Shown one piece after another: positions 49,110 through 61,220 of a stretch of DNA of 64,000 nt. Origin of the DNA: Pezizomycotina sp. ARF18 (lineage: Eukaryota > Ascomycota); NCBI GenBank assembly GCA_002224055.1, contig AZLU01000115.1, positions 1 through 64,000 of the forward strand. The letters run 5' to 3'. Within the stretch, counting starts at the first letter, position 1. Every line of letters starts with the position of its first letter. The position numbers were made by a program, and so were the translations under genes. The notes beneath the pieces were generated by a model. That model worked only from the letters and a program-made list of their open reading frames with translations. It was not told where the DNA came from and ran no database searches.

Positions 49110-49551
49110 CATTGCTAACCTTTTCTTTTTCTCCATTATAGTTGGACGCCGCCGGGATCATCAAACTCTCCAGCGCGAAGAGAATCTCCGACAATGCCTA
49201 CCGGTTTGGATGTCCGCTTAATGTTCTCAATAGTTTCGTCGGTCTATTCTCTCAGGAGGATTGCCAGCGAAACGCCACGCTGAACCGTTCAGATCCGGAG
49301 GCTACCGTCGAGGCCAAGAAGCTCGCAACGGAACAGAAGGCGCTCAAAATACAATTACTGTCTGACTCTGTGATACCTGTATCCAGGTTCACACTAGGTC
49401 TCTGGGGCTTTCAGCACTTGATGATGGTATTGTAGGTCTTGCGGGGTCTGCTAGTTTCTGCGATGGCATGATGGCGGCTTGGAGAAGACAGCCTAGAAGC
49501 AAAGGAGCTCTAATTTTTTGTCAATCTTGTCGTCTGGTTCAAATCAGCTGA
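48607..49551 (+). CDS. PEX11: Peroxisomal membrane protein PEX11
   Basis: Pex11 elongates the peroxisomal membrane and drives peroxisome division. ATG 48607 gives MVVDSLTYHPTVS. After one lost base LLRFLSTT follows, then an intron at 48673-48743. Exon 2 reads GRDKLLRLLQYISRFLSFYL, IAPFEAMK, FGMTRKLMRVGKNVESFR and, after an indel, TYLTLDSIHY. Intron 2 (49024-49141) carries a T42 run. Exon 3 gives LDAAGIIKLSSAKRISDNAY, and its end reads LDDGIVGLAGSASFCDGMMA followed by AWRRQPRSKGAL. The N-terminal amphipathic helix (GRDKLLRLLQY) and the C-terminal GIVGLAG block are family hallmarks. The stop lies at 49513 or 49551, depending on an indel. Confidence 0.93.
49065..49106. repeat. T42 homopolymer inside PEX11 intron 2
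   Basis: The longest homopolymer in the window, placed between the GTAAGT donor and the TATAG acceptor. True length is uncertain because such runs are hard to sequence. Confidence 0.9.
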
Positions 49552-49786
49552 GATAATTGTCGTTTGTCATACACTTTTTATTTTGGGGTTTAAATGGTTT
49601 TCTCTTTTCATTCTCTGTTTTTATTGTTCCTTTCTAGATTTGTTTTACTGTTTATATTAACAAGCAAGGCCTATTCTATTCATTGTACACTAGCAATATA
49701 TTTTTTTTATTCCCCCTGGAGAATGTTGAAATTGATTTTTATAAAGAACTGATCGAAAGTTTCGAGTATGTACATTTGTTTAAAAT

Positions 49787-50376
49787 TCATTTTATACATC
49801 GATTATTACGTCCCTGCATCATCTTCAGGATAGCCTCCGTCTTGACTACGTCCCCAAACGCAAAGCATAGTTTTTAACCGCAACGTCGTGCATGCTCTTC
49901 GTAGCCGTCGCGCACGCATCCTCCACGAGATACGTCGTAAAAACCCTGTTGAAAGCGCTCCTGGCCGTAGTCTCGCAGCGGCAATTCGTCATGACTCCCG
50001 TGATAATCACGCTATCAATGCCTTTCTCCTTCAGCCTCTCCTCCAGGTCGGAGTTTATGAAAGCGTCGTAGGTGTTTTTAGGCACCGGGTCTGGGTCGTG
50101 CTCTTCTCGACGTACGGCTGCAGCTCCGGGATGATTTCCCATTGGGGTGAACCCGTCGCTGCTTTCTGATGCGCCCTATTTGCGTACTAGCTAGTTCGGA
50201 ATAGAGCCGTCGAGCTCCTGCTGCGAATGTCCGTGCTGCGTGAAGACGATAGGGAGGTTTACGGAGTTGGCGGTGTCGAGGAGCTGTTTTAATTTTGGGA
50301 CTATAGCCGTTGACATGGAGCGAAAGAATTCCTGCATGTCGATGACTAGAAGGGCTGTTGAGGCCGCCTTCATCAT
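49787..50376 (-). CDS. Isochorismatase-like cysteine hydrolase
   Basis: ATG 50376 reads MMKAASTALLVIDMQEFFRS, with the catalytic Asp in LLVIDMQ. Then come VNLPIVFTQHGHSQQELDG, a frame-shifted middle of the GSPQWEIIPELQPYV type, VPKNTYDAFINSDLEERLKE (catalytic Lys) and IDSVIITGVMTNCRCETTAR (catalytic Cys). After one indel VVKTEAILKMMQGRNNRCIK ends at 49787. The Asp-Lys-Cys triad and size of about 190-200 residues fit the isochorismatase superfamily. Fungal members hydrolyse small amides or similar compounds; the substrate is unknown. It is convergent with PEX11 (about 240 bp between stops) and divergent from NSE2. Confidence 0.93.
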
Positions 50377-50744
50377 GGTTGGTGATAGTGCTTTTTGAAG
50401 ATGTTTTGATGGGAATTTAGTGGGGCAATTGGGCTAACTACATGCACTTCATATATCGGGAGTGCATTATTAGCTCGTTATTGTGGGGGAAGGCAATTAT
50501 CGTTCGCCTTGGCAGGGCTGAGCTCAATTTTCTGATAGCGCAACAAACAAAAAACAGGAACGCGTCCTCCCCACCAGAAAAGAAAGAACGAAAAAAACTC
50601 AAGGTAATAATGGACTTTCAATCGCCACTGCCTATATTACCTATTAAATCACAGTTGAAGGGTTAAAAAAAAAAAAAAAAAAAAAAAAACTTTCACCACC
50701 ACTCTACTCCTGACTTCCTTTCAACACTCATCTTCCACGTCGCG
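50377..50744. promoter_or_regulatory. Shared promoter region, isochorismatase-like (-) and NSE2 (+)
   Basis: Only about 370 bp separate two divergent start codons, so the regulatory DNA is probably shared. An A25 run (50665-50689) lies about 55 bp before the NSE2 ATG; poly(dA:dT) tracts exclude nucleosomes in fungal promoters. Confidence 0.45.
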
Positions 50745-51947
50745 ATGTCTCGAGCTGCCTCTGGCCTTCGGCCCCGGCCCCTCGCCAGGCGTTATCGAAG
50801 AGCCCCGTACGAAAACCCGAGCTGCCCCTAACGAACGAAGACTCTCACACCCTGATGACCCTGCACATGAGGCACCCGCCGGTCCGCCTCACAGAAGCCG
50901 TCGTAGATGCCGTCAGGATGCTTAGCGAAGCGCGGGTGATCTCGCGGATGCCCGTCAGACTCTTAAAGACAACGAAGAGAGGAAGAAGACGACGAGATTT
51001 ACGCTCTGGGCGCAGGGGTCGAGGGAAAAGTCAGGATGCTGCTGGACGAGTGGGAGAAGATCAACCAGATCAAAACGACGCTTGAGGCTATTGGAGATGA
51101 AGAGAGAAGTAACAGGAGGAGGGGGGAAAAATGGGAATGTTGAGCATGTTGCTCCGTTTCTAGCGTTCAAGGATACGAATGGAGGAGAAGCAGAAGAGCT
51201 ACAAGGCAAAGAGTGCGAAGGAGAAGTAAGTTGTCAAAGCCTCTTCATATCTTTGCGAGGAAAAATATACTGACTTATTTCTTTAAAAGGTCACCAACCT
51301 CGAGGAGTACGTCAGCTACCGCAAGCTAGTTCACGAAGCTCAAAACCCGAACACCGCGATGCCGCGCGCCAAAGACCTTACGCGTACGCCATTGTTCGGC
51401 GGCCCTCTCAAGGATGAAGAGGAAGGCGGCGAAGGCGCCGCAGACGAAGACGACGACGACGACGATATCCAAGTCACTACCGTCCCGAATCGCTCAACTG
51501 CACCCTTACCTCCGCTCTTCGTCGATCCGGTAATCACCCCCTGCAGCACCACTTCGAGCGCAGCGCATCGAGGAGATGATCGACCAGCACCAAACCAACC
51601 TCGAACAAATAAGAAACCGTTCCAGTGTCCCACTCCCGGCGCAGCGCGAACTACACCAAAAACGATCTCAAGGAGGATATACTCATGCAGAGGAAGGTTG
51701 CCAGTATAAAAGAAAGCAGAGAGGAGAGGCAGCGGGAGGAGGACCGGTGGCCGAAGGGAGGTCTAAGGGTAAAGGGAGGGGTGTCGAGGACCGTGGCCCT
51801 GGATTCGGATGACGATGACGAGGCGTCTAGGGCGTCGTCGGCGAAAGTCAAGCGTGAGATGTCGCAGAAGCCGATCAAAAGTAGGACAGCGAGGTGCCGA
51901 CGAGGAGTCGCGTCAAACGCAGGAGGAACAAGATGAGGATGAGGTAG
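50745..51947 (+). CDS. NSE2: Smc5/6 complex SP-RING SUMO ligase NSE2/MMS21
   Basis: Nse2 is the SUMO E3 ligase bound to Smc5 in the Smc5/6 DNA-repair complex. ATG 50745 gives MSRAASGLRPRPLARRYRRA. A helical region follows (DNEERKKTTRFTLWAQGSRE in a shifted frame), then an intron at 51226-51289 and VTNLEEYVSYRKLVHEAQNP, which resembles the family's pre-RING helix. The acidic stretch DEDDDDDDIQ precedes a RING of the SP type. The frames interleave but show a Cys before LT, then LFVDPVITPC, HHFERSA and EEMIDQHQ, QCPTPG with a Cys after one restored base, and NDLKEDILMQRKVA. A basic tail (TRSRVKRRRNKMRMR) ends at 51947. Identification rests on the SP-RING pattern. Other SP-RING ligases are possible but larger. 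Confidence 0.8.
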
Positions 51948-53656
51948 AAGATCAAGAAGAGAAGAAGAAGAAGAAGAACTTGATGAAGACGGAGACAGTC
52001 AAATGCTGTAAACCCCACGGAATCATTTTTGATTATTGCATTCACGGGCGCACAAGGGATTATATCGCATCAGATCGGAAACAGTTACTTTTTAGCTATT
52101 CCCTTTTTTTCTTTCTCCCTAATACTCAGACATTTGTCGCATTTGCTACACTATTCTTACTCTATATAACGAGCCTGAACAGGAGCTCAATGGCTCGAGA
52201 GGTTCGCGATAACGCATAATGGATCTTAGTCGCGGATGACTAAGGTATCTAGATAGATAAAGGAGGCCTTTCGGCCTCGGCAGCTTAAATTTGATACTCA
52301 CTGTTAATAAAACCTTGAGATATCTCGTTGAAACTACTAAGCTTCAATTGCTTTGACAATTTTCGTCTTTTCGCAGTCCTATCGATCGCGAACTCTCATC
52401 TTTAACGCATTTTCGTCTTGGATATGCAGAACATTTCAAAACACTCAACGGTCTTTGCTAACTCATGATCGATCACTTTACTTCCCTGTTTTATTTTTGA
52501 TCCCTGGGAAAATAAATAAATACTCCCGCTATCAGCCGCCGTCTGCTGCTTTCTCGGGGGTTCAAAACGGACGGGAGAAACACAACCCGGTCCAAGCGGT
52601 AGTCACCCAGTGCTCCCCCTAAGCGGCTCCCTTTTTTTATAATAAGCATTATAGTAATAATTCCCTTCTTAATTACTTACTGATATAGTATCCTTTTTTT
52701 TTTTCCCTCCCGGATCCCGCCACGGTTTGAGTCGCTGCTTGCCCTCTCCATTCATATACAAACACATCACACGATCCACCCGACGGACGCGGTCTACTTG
52801 AAGTCATTTTTTCTTTCTTCTCAGGACTATCGCTAGAGGGTGTATCTTGCATTGCACGGGTACGGAATTTCAGTAACAGGCTCTGTTGTATGTTTAACCC
52901 CCTTTACTTGGATCCTTCCTCGCGGTTGCATGTTCGCGATCGGTAAAAAAAAAAAAAAAAAAAAGTCTTGAAAGGGTTTTTGGTGGCTCAGAGTAGTGTA
53001 TGTGCTAGTTAAGCCGTGAAGGATCCACCGACGATCGTCAAAAAGTCCCTTCGCCTTTTTCTTCATCCTCATCCTCTATACCTTTGCCTACCCTCAACGA
53101 CCAACCCCCGGCCTTTTATATACGTAGCTCGATATATTGGCGGATTCCCGAAGGTTATCACGCAATCCAGCTGACTGCCATCTCCGAGAGTTAGAACTAA
53201 CTATTCGAAAACTCAAAAAGGACAAAAAAAAAAAAGGACCTGGAATTGAACATGCGAATGCCCTCAGGATTACTCAACCGATCACGTCTCTCTCCATCAC
53301 CTCTCGTCGCATTTGAACCACTGAATCAAGGGACAATCTCGCCTCCCTCTTCGGCAGCGTTCCCGCGAACGCACGCGATACAGGCTGATAAATCGGGCGG
53401 CGCTTTAGAACCAACACCGACCTCCAAGATTATCCAACAAATCGCCCCCGATTCTGCGCGCCGATGCCTGTGAACACACCGCTCCACTCAACATTCCTGC
53501 CTTTCAACTCATCTACCTCGTGATCCTGTTCATACCCGCCATAACACCGGCTCTTTGCTTTATTTTCTCATCATCGCTTTAGCGGCATTGTATACCATTT
53601 CTTCTTGTACTCATATTTCCTTTTAGATACTATTTTCATCTATATTTTGCTTCACC
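51948..53656. other. MED13 upstream region
   Basis: This includes A20 at 52945-52964 and T-runs near 52694-52705. Open frames of up to 90 codons (52353-52622, 53246-53473) have no recognisable content. Confidence 0.5.
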
Positions 53657-56600
53657 ATGGAATCGCTAGAAGGCTGTTCTACAAATGTCTACAAGCTGGA
53701 CAACCTAACTCACATACCCTACGTCGTCTACACGCCATCTCCTGAATGCGAACCCGCGCTACGGATGCTGAACCTCAAAGCGCCGAGTACAAGTTTCGAA
53801 TACAAGGAAAGACCGTGGTCGCCGACTTGGAATCGCAGGAGTTCTGGTGGTTTAGCGTCAATCTACTCGCAGAGAAACTGGAGGAGAACGGTGAGCCGAA
53901 AGAGCAGACAATCACGGCCTCGAAGGAGGAAGAGGAGCTATTAGAGTCGTGCAGCCTTACAGGGCCTTCGCACCGCGTTCTCAACGTTTCCAACCTCGCT
54001 ACACCCGTCTCTTCGCTAGTACCACCGACACCGACACCGTCCGTAAACACAAATCCGTCAACACCTGCAGGCACGCAGTTCCCACTCCAACGCGGGGTTT
54101 CACGGCCTGAGCACCGTCACGTCGCCGCACGAAAGTCTGCGGGCGCCTCCCAGGCCGGGGATGAAACTGAGCAAATTGCGCACCGGCGGTTCATCGAAGC
54201 TGTCATGGCCTTGCTATCTTTTACGCTGGCACGAAGCAAAAAATGGTTACCGCTAAATTTCCGCAGTTTCCTGTCGAATCCAAGTGAATCCACCGAGACC
54301 GCGCTCATGACGCCTCCGGCGACGCCCGCGGAACCCAAATATTCCAAGCCAAACATAACACCTGCATCCATTACTTCGTTCTCCGTAACTTTGACTACAT
54401 CTGGCACGCTGATGATCATCCCTTCGACAACGCAACAGAAAGCCTGCGCCAGCTGAGTACTTCGATCCCGCAGCTGACAGACGTATGGCTAGCGCCGACC
54501 GGCATAATCGGAAGGTACATCGGTAGCGAAAGCGACGAGGACCGTATAAGTGGGAAAAGTGGAAGGTTTTGGCTAGCAAATGATGTGGTAGAGCTTGGGC
54601 TGGAGGTATCGGATGCTTCTTGGGCCAAAGTACAAATTTACGTTCCCGATGAAGGGCTGCTGGAGTGTCTGGCCGATGCAGTGTATATTTTATCGGGCGA
54701 CAAATCATCTGACAAGCAGAAGCGCTATCCCCAGCAGCGCAAAAAGCGCAAAAGCGCCATCTCTCGACAGCGTGACTCTTTTAAAAGTTCTGATGATTTG
54801 GGAATTTCTTGGTTCGATCTCGAGGATAGTCTTACTTTTGCTGAAGAGTGGTCACTGGCAAGGAGAAGAGGGAGGCGGAGGCCAAGACGCGACGTGAAAA
54901 TAAGGAAAATGCGCCTGTTAACAAAGTGCTCGAGGAACCGAAGGCTCCTGTATATCCGACTCCTCCCGATGTGGTTCCTGCTCCGACCCCTGTTGCTCCA
55001 ACGTCCGTGCCGACTCCAGCACCTGCTACGAAAACCCCTGCGGAGAATGGTCCCAACGGCTCCGCAACTGTGGAACAGGCCCCTTCTGAGATGGAGATTG
55101 ACGATAGTTGGCTTGCAAATGCTGGCGGTGAAAACAGTGGCTCCCGGCCGAGCAAGGCCAGGACATGTTTGGAGACCTCAGGAGTATGGGTATGGCCGGA
55201 CGACGGCCTGAATGATGATTTATTTGGCGTGGAAGTTACCGAGCCGACTTCGACAATTTCTCGACGATGAGCCAAACAACATGGGTCCGATAATGGAGCA
55301 CCCGGAGCCGCCTATGCCTGCCGAAGTTGGCCCCACGAGCATGGTTGAATCGAAGTCGACCCAGGGACAACATTCAACAGCAGTTTATCGAATATGGACA
55401 TGGGGGATTTTAATAGCATGTCGATGGAAATGTTCGAGAACGACAGACTGGATATGCTCGACGATAATATGGATCTCGATATCGAAACAATGACGGCGGA
55501 AATGGATATGCACGTAAAGAGAGCGTGCCGGAAGAGAAGCCGGTGATCTTGGAAGCCCCTCCTGAAATCGTGCAGACGGTCGTTCACAAAGCTATCGAAC
55601 ATATACAAACGCCGCCTCTCAGCCTCACCGGGCGATGAAACTGTTGTTACCCGGCACGAATACACCGCGGCAGCATATGCCTAGTACTCCGCCGACCATG
55701 CACAGGCTAAGCCTTTATAGCCCTGTCGCCTTTTCAAGTTTGGTGGAGAAGTCGGACAGGAAGTATCAAGAGGGCGGCCGATTCTTCTGTCCTCCTGAGA
55801 AAGTCAAGAACGAAGCAAACGGCGATGCGACAGCGGTACCGCGACGGCCCAGACGATCTTCACGACCCTCATCGCGAAAGACGGACGAATTTCCCGATAT
55901 TTCGGAGGATCGTGATATGGAAATGGATTCCCTCAGTGAGCATAGTAGCGAGTTTAGCAGCAGCGACGCCGACGAAACGAGCGAGGACGAGTTCGACGTG
56001 GAAACAGGCTCGAGGACGACTTTGGAGAGCGTGGTTTCCACGCCATCAACTCGGGCCGGAGTTCTGAGTTTGTTAAAGGGCGAAAACGCAAACGAATGTC
56101 CTCGGACGAGTGGGCGACGTATGTTGAAGGCATGCATCGTGACGAACGGATGGAAACCCCTCAGCGGACGTTGGAGGGATTAAGCTCAACTGACTAGTCA
56201 CATACGAGAGAAGGCAAGGATTACCACGCCTCCGTGGGCACTCTTTCAGATGGATTCAAGTGACTACTCGCTGAGTGGGATATTCTCCACCGCTGAGTGC
56301 AAGATGGACTCTGCTTCGAACCTCGGATCAAGAGATATGGCGATGATTTCAAAGTACGTTACTGATCAGATCATCTGGAGCTCGATGGACCACTTGCACT
56401 GAGTTTCCGGAAGAGCAAGGTCAACGTCGTCGACTCTGAGGCGGTTCAGGAGTAGAGGATAGCAGGGAAGTTGAGCGGTCGCTACTAAAGAAAGAGGTGC
56501 TACGTTTAGAAGATGACGTTAGCGATATTGTCAAGAACTTGTTTGGGCGCTGAAGTGCACTCTTTCGAATTACCTCAAGATCACGGATCTGGTCGTCGAG

Positions 56601-58412
56601 ATGCCGCTGATGGGTCGGCGACAAGCAAACCCGGAGCCATGCTCTCTCCAGGTAGTTCGCCGCCAATCTTTAAGATTGAGCCGCCGCACGTCCACGTCCA
56701 CGCAACTTACTCAGCGGAGACTCTCCTCTTGAGATACTACCTCCTGCTCTTCATTTCTGGGATACTTTTGGGCTAGCGCCGCACTCCGGAGCTAAAAACG
56801 TGGTGGCATTCTGCGTACATCCAGCCGGCGGCTCAGTTTCGACGTCTGCGAGTATGCTTCTCGATCGTTTAGGAGCAGCCTACGAGGGCTGTCGCTTAGG
56901 GAAGTTTAGTCGCGGACATTAGACTACGCAACAGACGGTCTGCTAAGTTTTTCTCCTAAAACGAGCAACGTCAGCGATGCCCTAGCTGCCTGGAAGCTCT
57001 TCCAGAACTTGGGTCAAAAGCTCACAGAAATCGACGAGAAGCTACAAAATGTCGTCATCTTCGCCTTGAATCCCTTCTCGCACCCGTCCACGCTCGTGGA
57101 GATTTGCAATTCGTTTTACAAACTTCAGAAGGTATATTTCAAGAGCATGCAGTTTCAGCTAAAGCCTATGCCAACAACATCGTGCTACAGGTTATCCCGA
57201 TTGATGCTGTGGCTGTCAAGGACGGTATTCTCGCCCGTGGACAGGGCAGTTGGTCCGGCTTGCGCTGGAGGTATACGAGCGATGCACGCCGTCAGAGATA
57301 GAGTATTCAAAGGTATTTGCAAATCTCCCTCTACTCGATTTGCACATAGCTAACTTTCTGGTTTTAGGGCTTCCTCTTGAAACATACTCGCCATCAATCG
57401 TGCTCGCCCAACCTCCGCCGAAATCCATCGACTTTAAACTAACGCCTGACCCTTCACCAGCTATCCTGCAAAGAAACAAGTGCCTCCACATCGCTTACTC
57501 GCAGAGTATCGACGAACGGTGGATATCGGTTGCGTGGAGTGACAACTGGGGTGAAATCAAAGTCGTTGAGAACTTTTGCTTAGGCCGGAGGACTCCGCCA
57601 TCTTAAAACCCTTTGAGGACGTTTGTAAAGACATATGGAGAAGACGATGTCTATAATATCAGCGAAAAAGGTTCACTGGCGGCTGATACTTGCGAAAGCG
57701 GGGTTATGGACAAGGAGGAGATTGACAGTGAGTAGTACAAGTCGCTTTTTAAACTAGTGTTTCGTTGCTAATAGCTTTTGCTTTTATTAAGTCTGGACTC
57801 GATTCTCCTCGGAGTCTACTACCCCGCAGACGATCACGATACTATCCGCCGACGTCTCACCACCGCTTTCGCTATCAGCACAGCTCCCCGCCGTCCTCCC
57901 GCAACACTTCAACCCCCAAAGCATGATGTATTCGACGCCAGGAAACACTCCGGGCGCATCCGTATCCCCGATCAGTTTGGCGGCGGCAGCGCGGGAACTC
58001 CCAGCAATGATGTCGTCCCAGACCTCGACGCCGACTCCACCCTCCTCGACTACACGGACGAAACGTGGGGCGTGATCCTCAGCCACCGCATGCCCAACAC
58101 CGAATCCCTCATAGATTTCAGGTACGCCCTCGCCAGCGGCTACCTCATCAAGCGCGGCGGACCCTGTGACGGCGACGATCCTGTACTATTCTCACTGTCG
58201 TTACTACATCAACCGCCTAGTACCGCTACTGCAGCGCAGTCTGCGAGTCACATGAGGGTGTATGAGAATACGCTGCGAGAGGTCTTAGGTCATTACAGAG
58301 GTCTCCTGACGCTGGCGCAGCACTAAACGTCATCGATATGGCAAGGGACGTTGCGCCGTGGCATATTGCTGCTGCTGTTAAAGCTCAGGAGGCGCTGAGC
58401 CTATTACTTTAA
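53657..58412 (+). CDS. MED13: Mediator complex subunit 13 (CDK8 kinase module)
   Basis: Med13 links the Cdk8-cyclin C kinase module to core Mediator. ATG 53657 gives MESLEGCSTNVYKLDNLTHI. The N-terminal domain includes VVADLESQEFWWFSVNL, RRFIEAVMALLSFTLARSKK and QLTDVWLAPTGIIGRYIG. A disordered middle carries LGISWFDLEDSLTFAEEWSL, an FG..VTEADFDNFST segment, HIQTPPLSP and KYQEGGRFF. The C-terminal PIWI-like part shows FWDTFGLAP, MLLDRLGAAYEGCRLGKFSR, NVSDALAAWKLFQNLGQKLT, VVIFALNPFSHPSTLVEICN and VLQVIPIDAVAVKDGIL. An intron at 57728-57791 joins to WTRFSSESTTP, then LDYTDETWGVILSHRMPNTE, LASGYLIKRGG and ARDVAPWHIAAAVKAQEALS, with the TAA at 58410. About 1,500 residues, normal for fungi. Fifteen or more frame changes. 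A further intron near 57313-57367 is likely. Confidence 0.93.
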
Positions 58413-59799
58413 TTACGGGCATACTTCAGATTCTTTTGCTATCCCTCTATCCTTGCTTTCTTTTCTTAGGGCTGTTTCTGTTTGTTTTTTTTAAAATATT
58501 ATTTTTACCAGTTCTCATCTCCTTCCTCCGGAGTTCAGCGTTTTTTGTTCTTCCTTGGAGAAAAATCTACCTTTTTTTCTCCCCCAGCGCATCATTCTCA
58601 CTCACCGAAGCCGCATGCGACAGTCATCATCCCCTCACGCACGCAATATATGTTTTTATTGTCTAGCCTTTATCTCGGGTGTTAATTGCTTGGAAACTAT
58701 TACTTTTTTTTCATATATATGCAATTCCTCTGATGGGGTAAAAAAAGATTTGATCTGTACTTAAGTATCTATCTATCTATCTATCTATCTATCATAACAT
58801 ATTATTTTTGATACCTGAATATATATGCATTATTTGCATAGCACACATATATTACTTGCAAACAATAAGCATCTAGGCCCAGTGAGATTCGCCCTCAGAT
58901 TTAATTCAGTCTAACCCGAGGGGAAAGGAGGTATTTTTGAGGTATTTACATGTACTTTTGTAACAAAAAAAAGGCCCAACCAATAGGCATATATTACATT
59001 CTATTTGTTTTAAACTCCGCAGATTGGTGGTGAATTAAAGTTTTATGAAAAAAAAAAAAAAAAAAGGAGAAACAAGGAACAAGGAGAAAAGGGCGATTAT
59101 ACAAGGTATATTGTTACAGATATATACAAGAGTCCGAATATATGTAAGGCGCATTCTATCGTCGGCGAAAATATCTCTTTCTTCGATTGAAATAAGACCA
59201 TCTTATCCAATCCCGATGCTCCATTTTGCAGAAAGCATTTTTTTGTTAATTTAGGCTGTATATGTTTTACCGGAGTTGTAGGGTTTCTTAACCAGTTGAT
59301 TGGACTGAGTCTATCGATCCAAAAAACAGCGAATAGATGTACATTTCGTCCGTTTCGTACCGCTCGGGCCTATCCGTTTATGGTCGGCTTGTATCCGCCC
59401 GTCCGGTGAGATACTGGGAAATTCCGCAGCTTCAAAACCTTTCCTCTTCCCCGGCCATATATGGCTCCATTACCACCACCCCTTCTCCGCCTTTTAATTT
59501 AATAATGGAATATCTAATTGTTGAAACGGTAGAACGCCGTTGTGACATTTTTTGTTGCTCCGAAACAAAAAAAAAAAAAAAAAAAAAAAGTAATTGTAGT
59601 GAATTGTTGGCATTGGAGTAAGCTGATGTAAGCTTCCCTTTCGCTGTATTGTTATAACATTCCGCTACCCTTCTTCCTGCCACGCTGTTCGAGGAAGAGG
59701 ACGTGCGTTTACTAAGTCGAACCAATTGTAAAATATAACTCGTTAGCTGGAGAGTCGATCTTCGGTGTAAAATGTCGTGCAACGAAATTCGTTGAAGCC
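58413..59799. other. Intergenic between convergent MED13 and bL33m
   Basis: T-rich 3' flank of MED13, a (CTAT)n repeat at 58767-58792, and A-runs at 59048-59064 and 59567-59589. Short open frames have no domain. No gene is called. Confidence 0.5.
58767..58792. repeat. (CTAT)n tetranucleotide microsatellite
   Basis: About six and a half CTAT units in non-coding DNA. Confidence 0.9.
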
Positions 59800-60075
59800 T
59801 TAGAGGGCTATGAATTGTTTACCGATAGGGTGTATCCCATCTTGCTCAGCATCCTAGCCTTCCTCGGCCGCGTCAGAACCTTGAAGAAGCCCGTCATGGC
59901 CATGGAGATCAGCTTGACGGAGATCATGCGAGCTGTAACAAAGAGTAAAAAGCCTGTTAGCTAGCTATAATTGAAAACGCGGAATCCGTCTACAAATGAT
60001 ACAGATTGAGAACCGGTTTAGTTAGATAAGCGACTACGGAAGCGTAAGGGACGTACATTTCTTGCCCGCCGCCAT
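59800..60075 (-). CDS. MRPL39: Mitochondrial ribosomal protein bL33m
   Basis: A small protein of the large mitoribosomal subunit. Exon 1 is only 19 nt (60075-60057, MAAGKK plus one base). The GTACGT donor follows, and the intron ends at 59933. Exon 2 continues in frame as SRMISVKLISMAMTGFFKVL, TRPRKARMLSKMGY and, after one restored base, DPIGKQFIAL, with the stop at 59800. The ISMAMTG block, TRPR and the KYDP-like motif near the end are hallmarks of fungal bL33m, which is about 55-60 residues. Without the extra base the frame ends slightly earlier, at 59809. Confidence 0.88.
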
Positions 60076-61220
60076 GGTTGCCGACGTCGACTCGTATTGT
60101 TTTCGTTCGGAAGGGAAGGGTTGAATTGTATTGGTTAGGAGGAAAGAGAAAGAAAAAAAAAGAAAAGGTTCTCGTGAAGTGTGTGGTGTAGAATTTTTTG
60201 TTATAGGTGAATCAACTAAGAAAAAGTTGCATGGGAGATTAGATGGATAAGATAAGGAAGAGCAAGGCACACCCGGCGGTGGAAGGGCCAATCCCGCCCT
60301 CACTAGTAAGTAACGTCCAGCTATACGAACGCTTACTTGGAATTCACCCACAACAGTATCTCTTGTCCATATAAACTCTCTCCCCGTCTTCTCAAGGATT
60401 GCGAAACGGAAGCCGCGAAAAAAAAAAAAAAAAAAAAAAAAAGGTGGATCCCGTACTTTTCTAGCTAGCTAGCTAGTATGTTCTTATTAGTACCGATTGA
60501 TCATTCTATTTCCTCTTCTCTGCAGTCTATAGCGCCATTTTTTTTCTTACTCGGGTTTTCCCTGAGCACATGCAACATAATCATTATACAAGTATCTCCC
60601 CCTAGCAAGAAACACATGTAAAAAGGAAAAAGTAACCCCCCCCCGTACCCAGCAGTAGTAGTAATAAAAAAAAACAATTTGAATCCTTTTTTATGTTTCT
60701 TCTTGTACCTGTTCTGATTTGACTCTGAGTCCGATAATTGTATTGGTGGTGACTTGACTGAACTTGACTGGGGACGCCTTGCCCCGCAGTTACTCACTTT
60801 TCTATCAGCTTCCATCTTTCCCTCCTCCCCATTTCTTCGGGTGTGTGAATTTAAAATATATATATATATATCTTCTACCGTAAAAATTGCTAAGAGATAT
60901 TTCTGGCGATGAGAATGAGGTATAGCATTGAACCCCACTTTTTTTGTAAGGTACATGAAATTGAAAGTAAGAAAAGAATGCATGATAAGGGATGGATTAC
61001 TCATCCCGTCGTTTTTCCTCCTATCTGTTCCGATGCTATGCAAGTTACAGAAAAACCAAAGAAAGAAAAGAAAAGCAAATAAAACACCAAAGCTGGTATG
61101 CAATACGTTCTAGTTTCCTCCATTAAAAAAAGCCGTCCTTTTTTTGTTTTTCGTCGGCATATTAGCGTCATTGAGAGCTGTCGTGCGTGATTATTTTTTG
61201 TAGCAAAGCGTTTACTAAAA

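Noticed and set aside
54832-55275. 147-codon antisense open frame inside MED13 (also 53775-54074 and 55766-56137)
   Set aside because: Mirror image of Ser/Thr/Pro/Glu-rich MED13 coding sequence, where antisense stops are rare.
60501-61103. 200-codon minus-strand open frame
   Set aside because: AT-driven composition, no domain or promoter, and it would sit in the 3' flank of the neighbouring gene. A transcript could overturn this.
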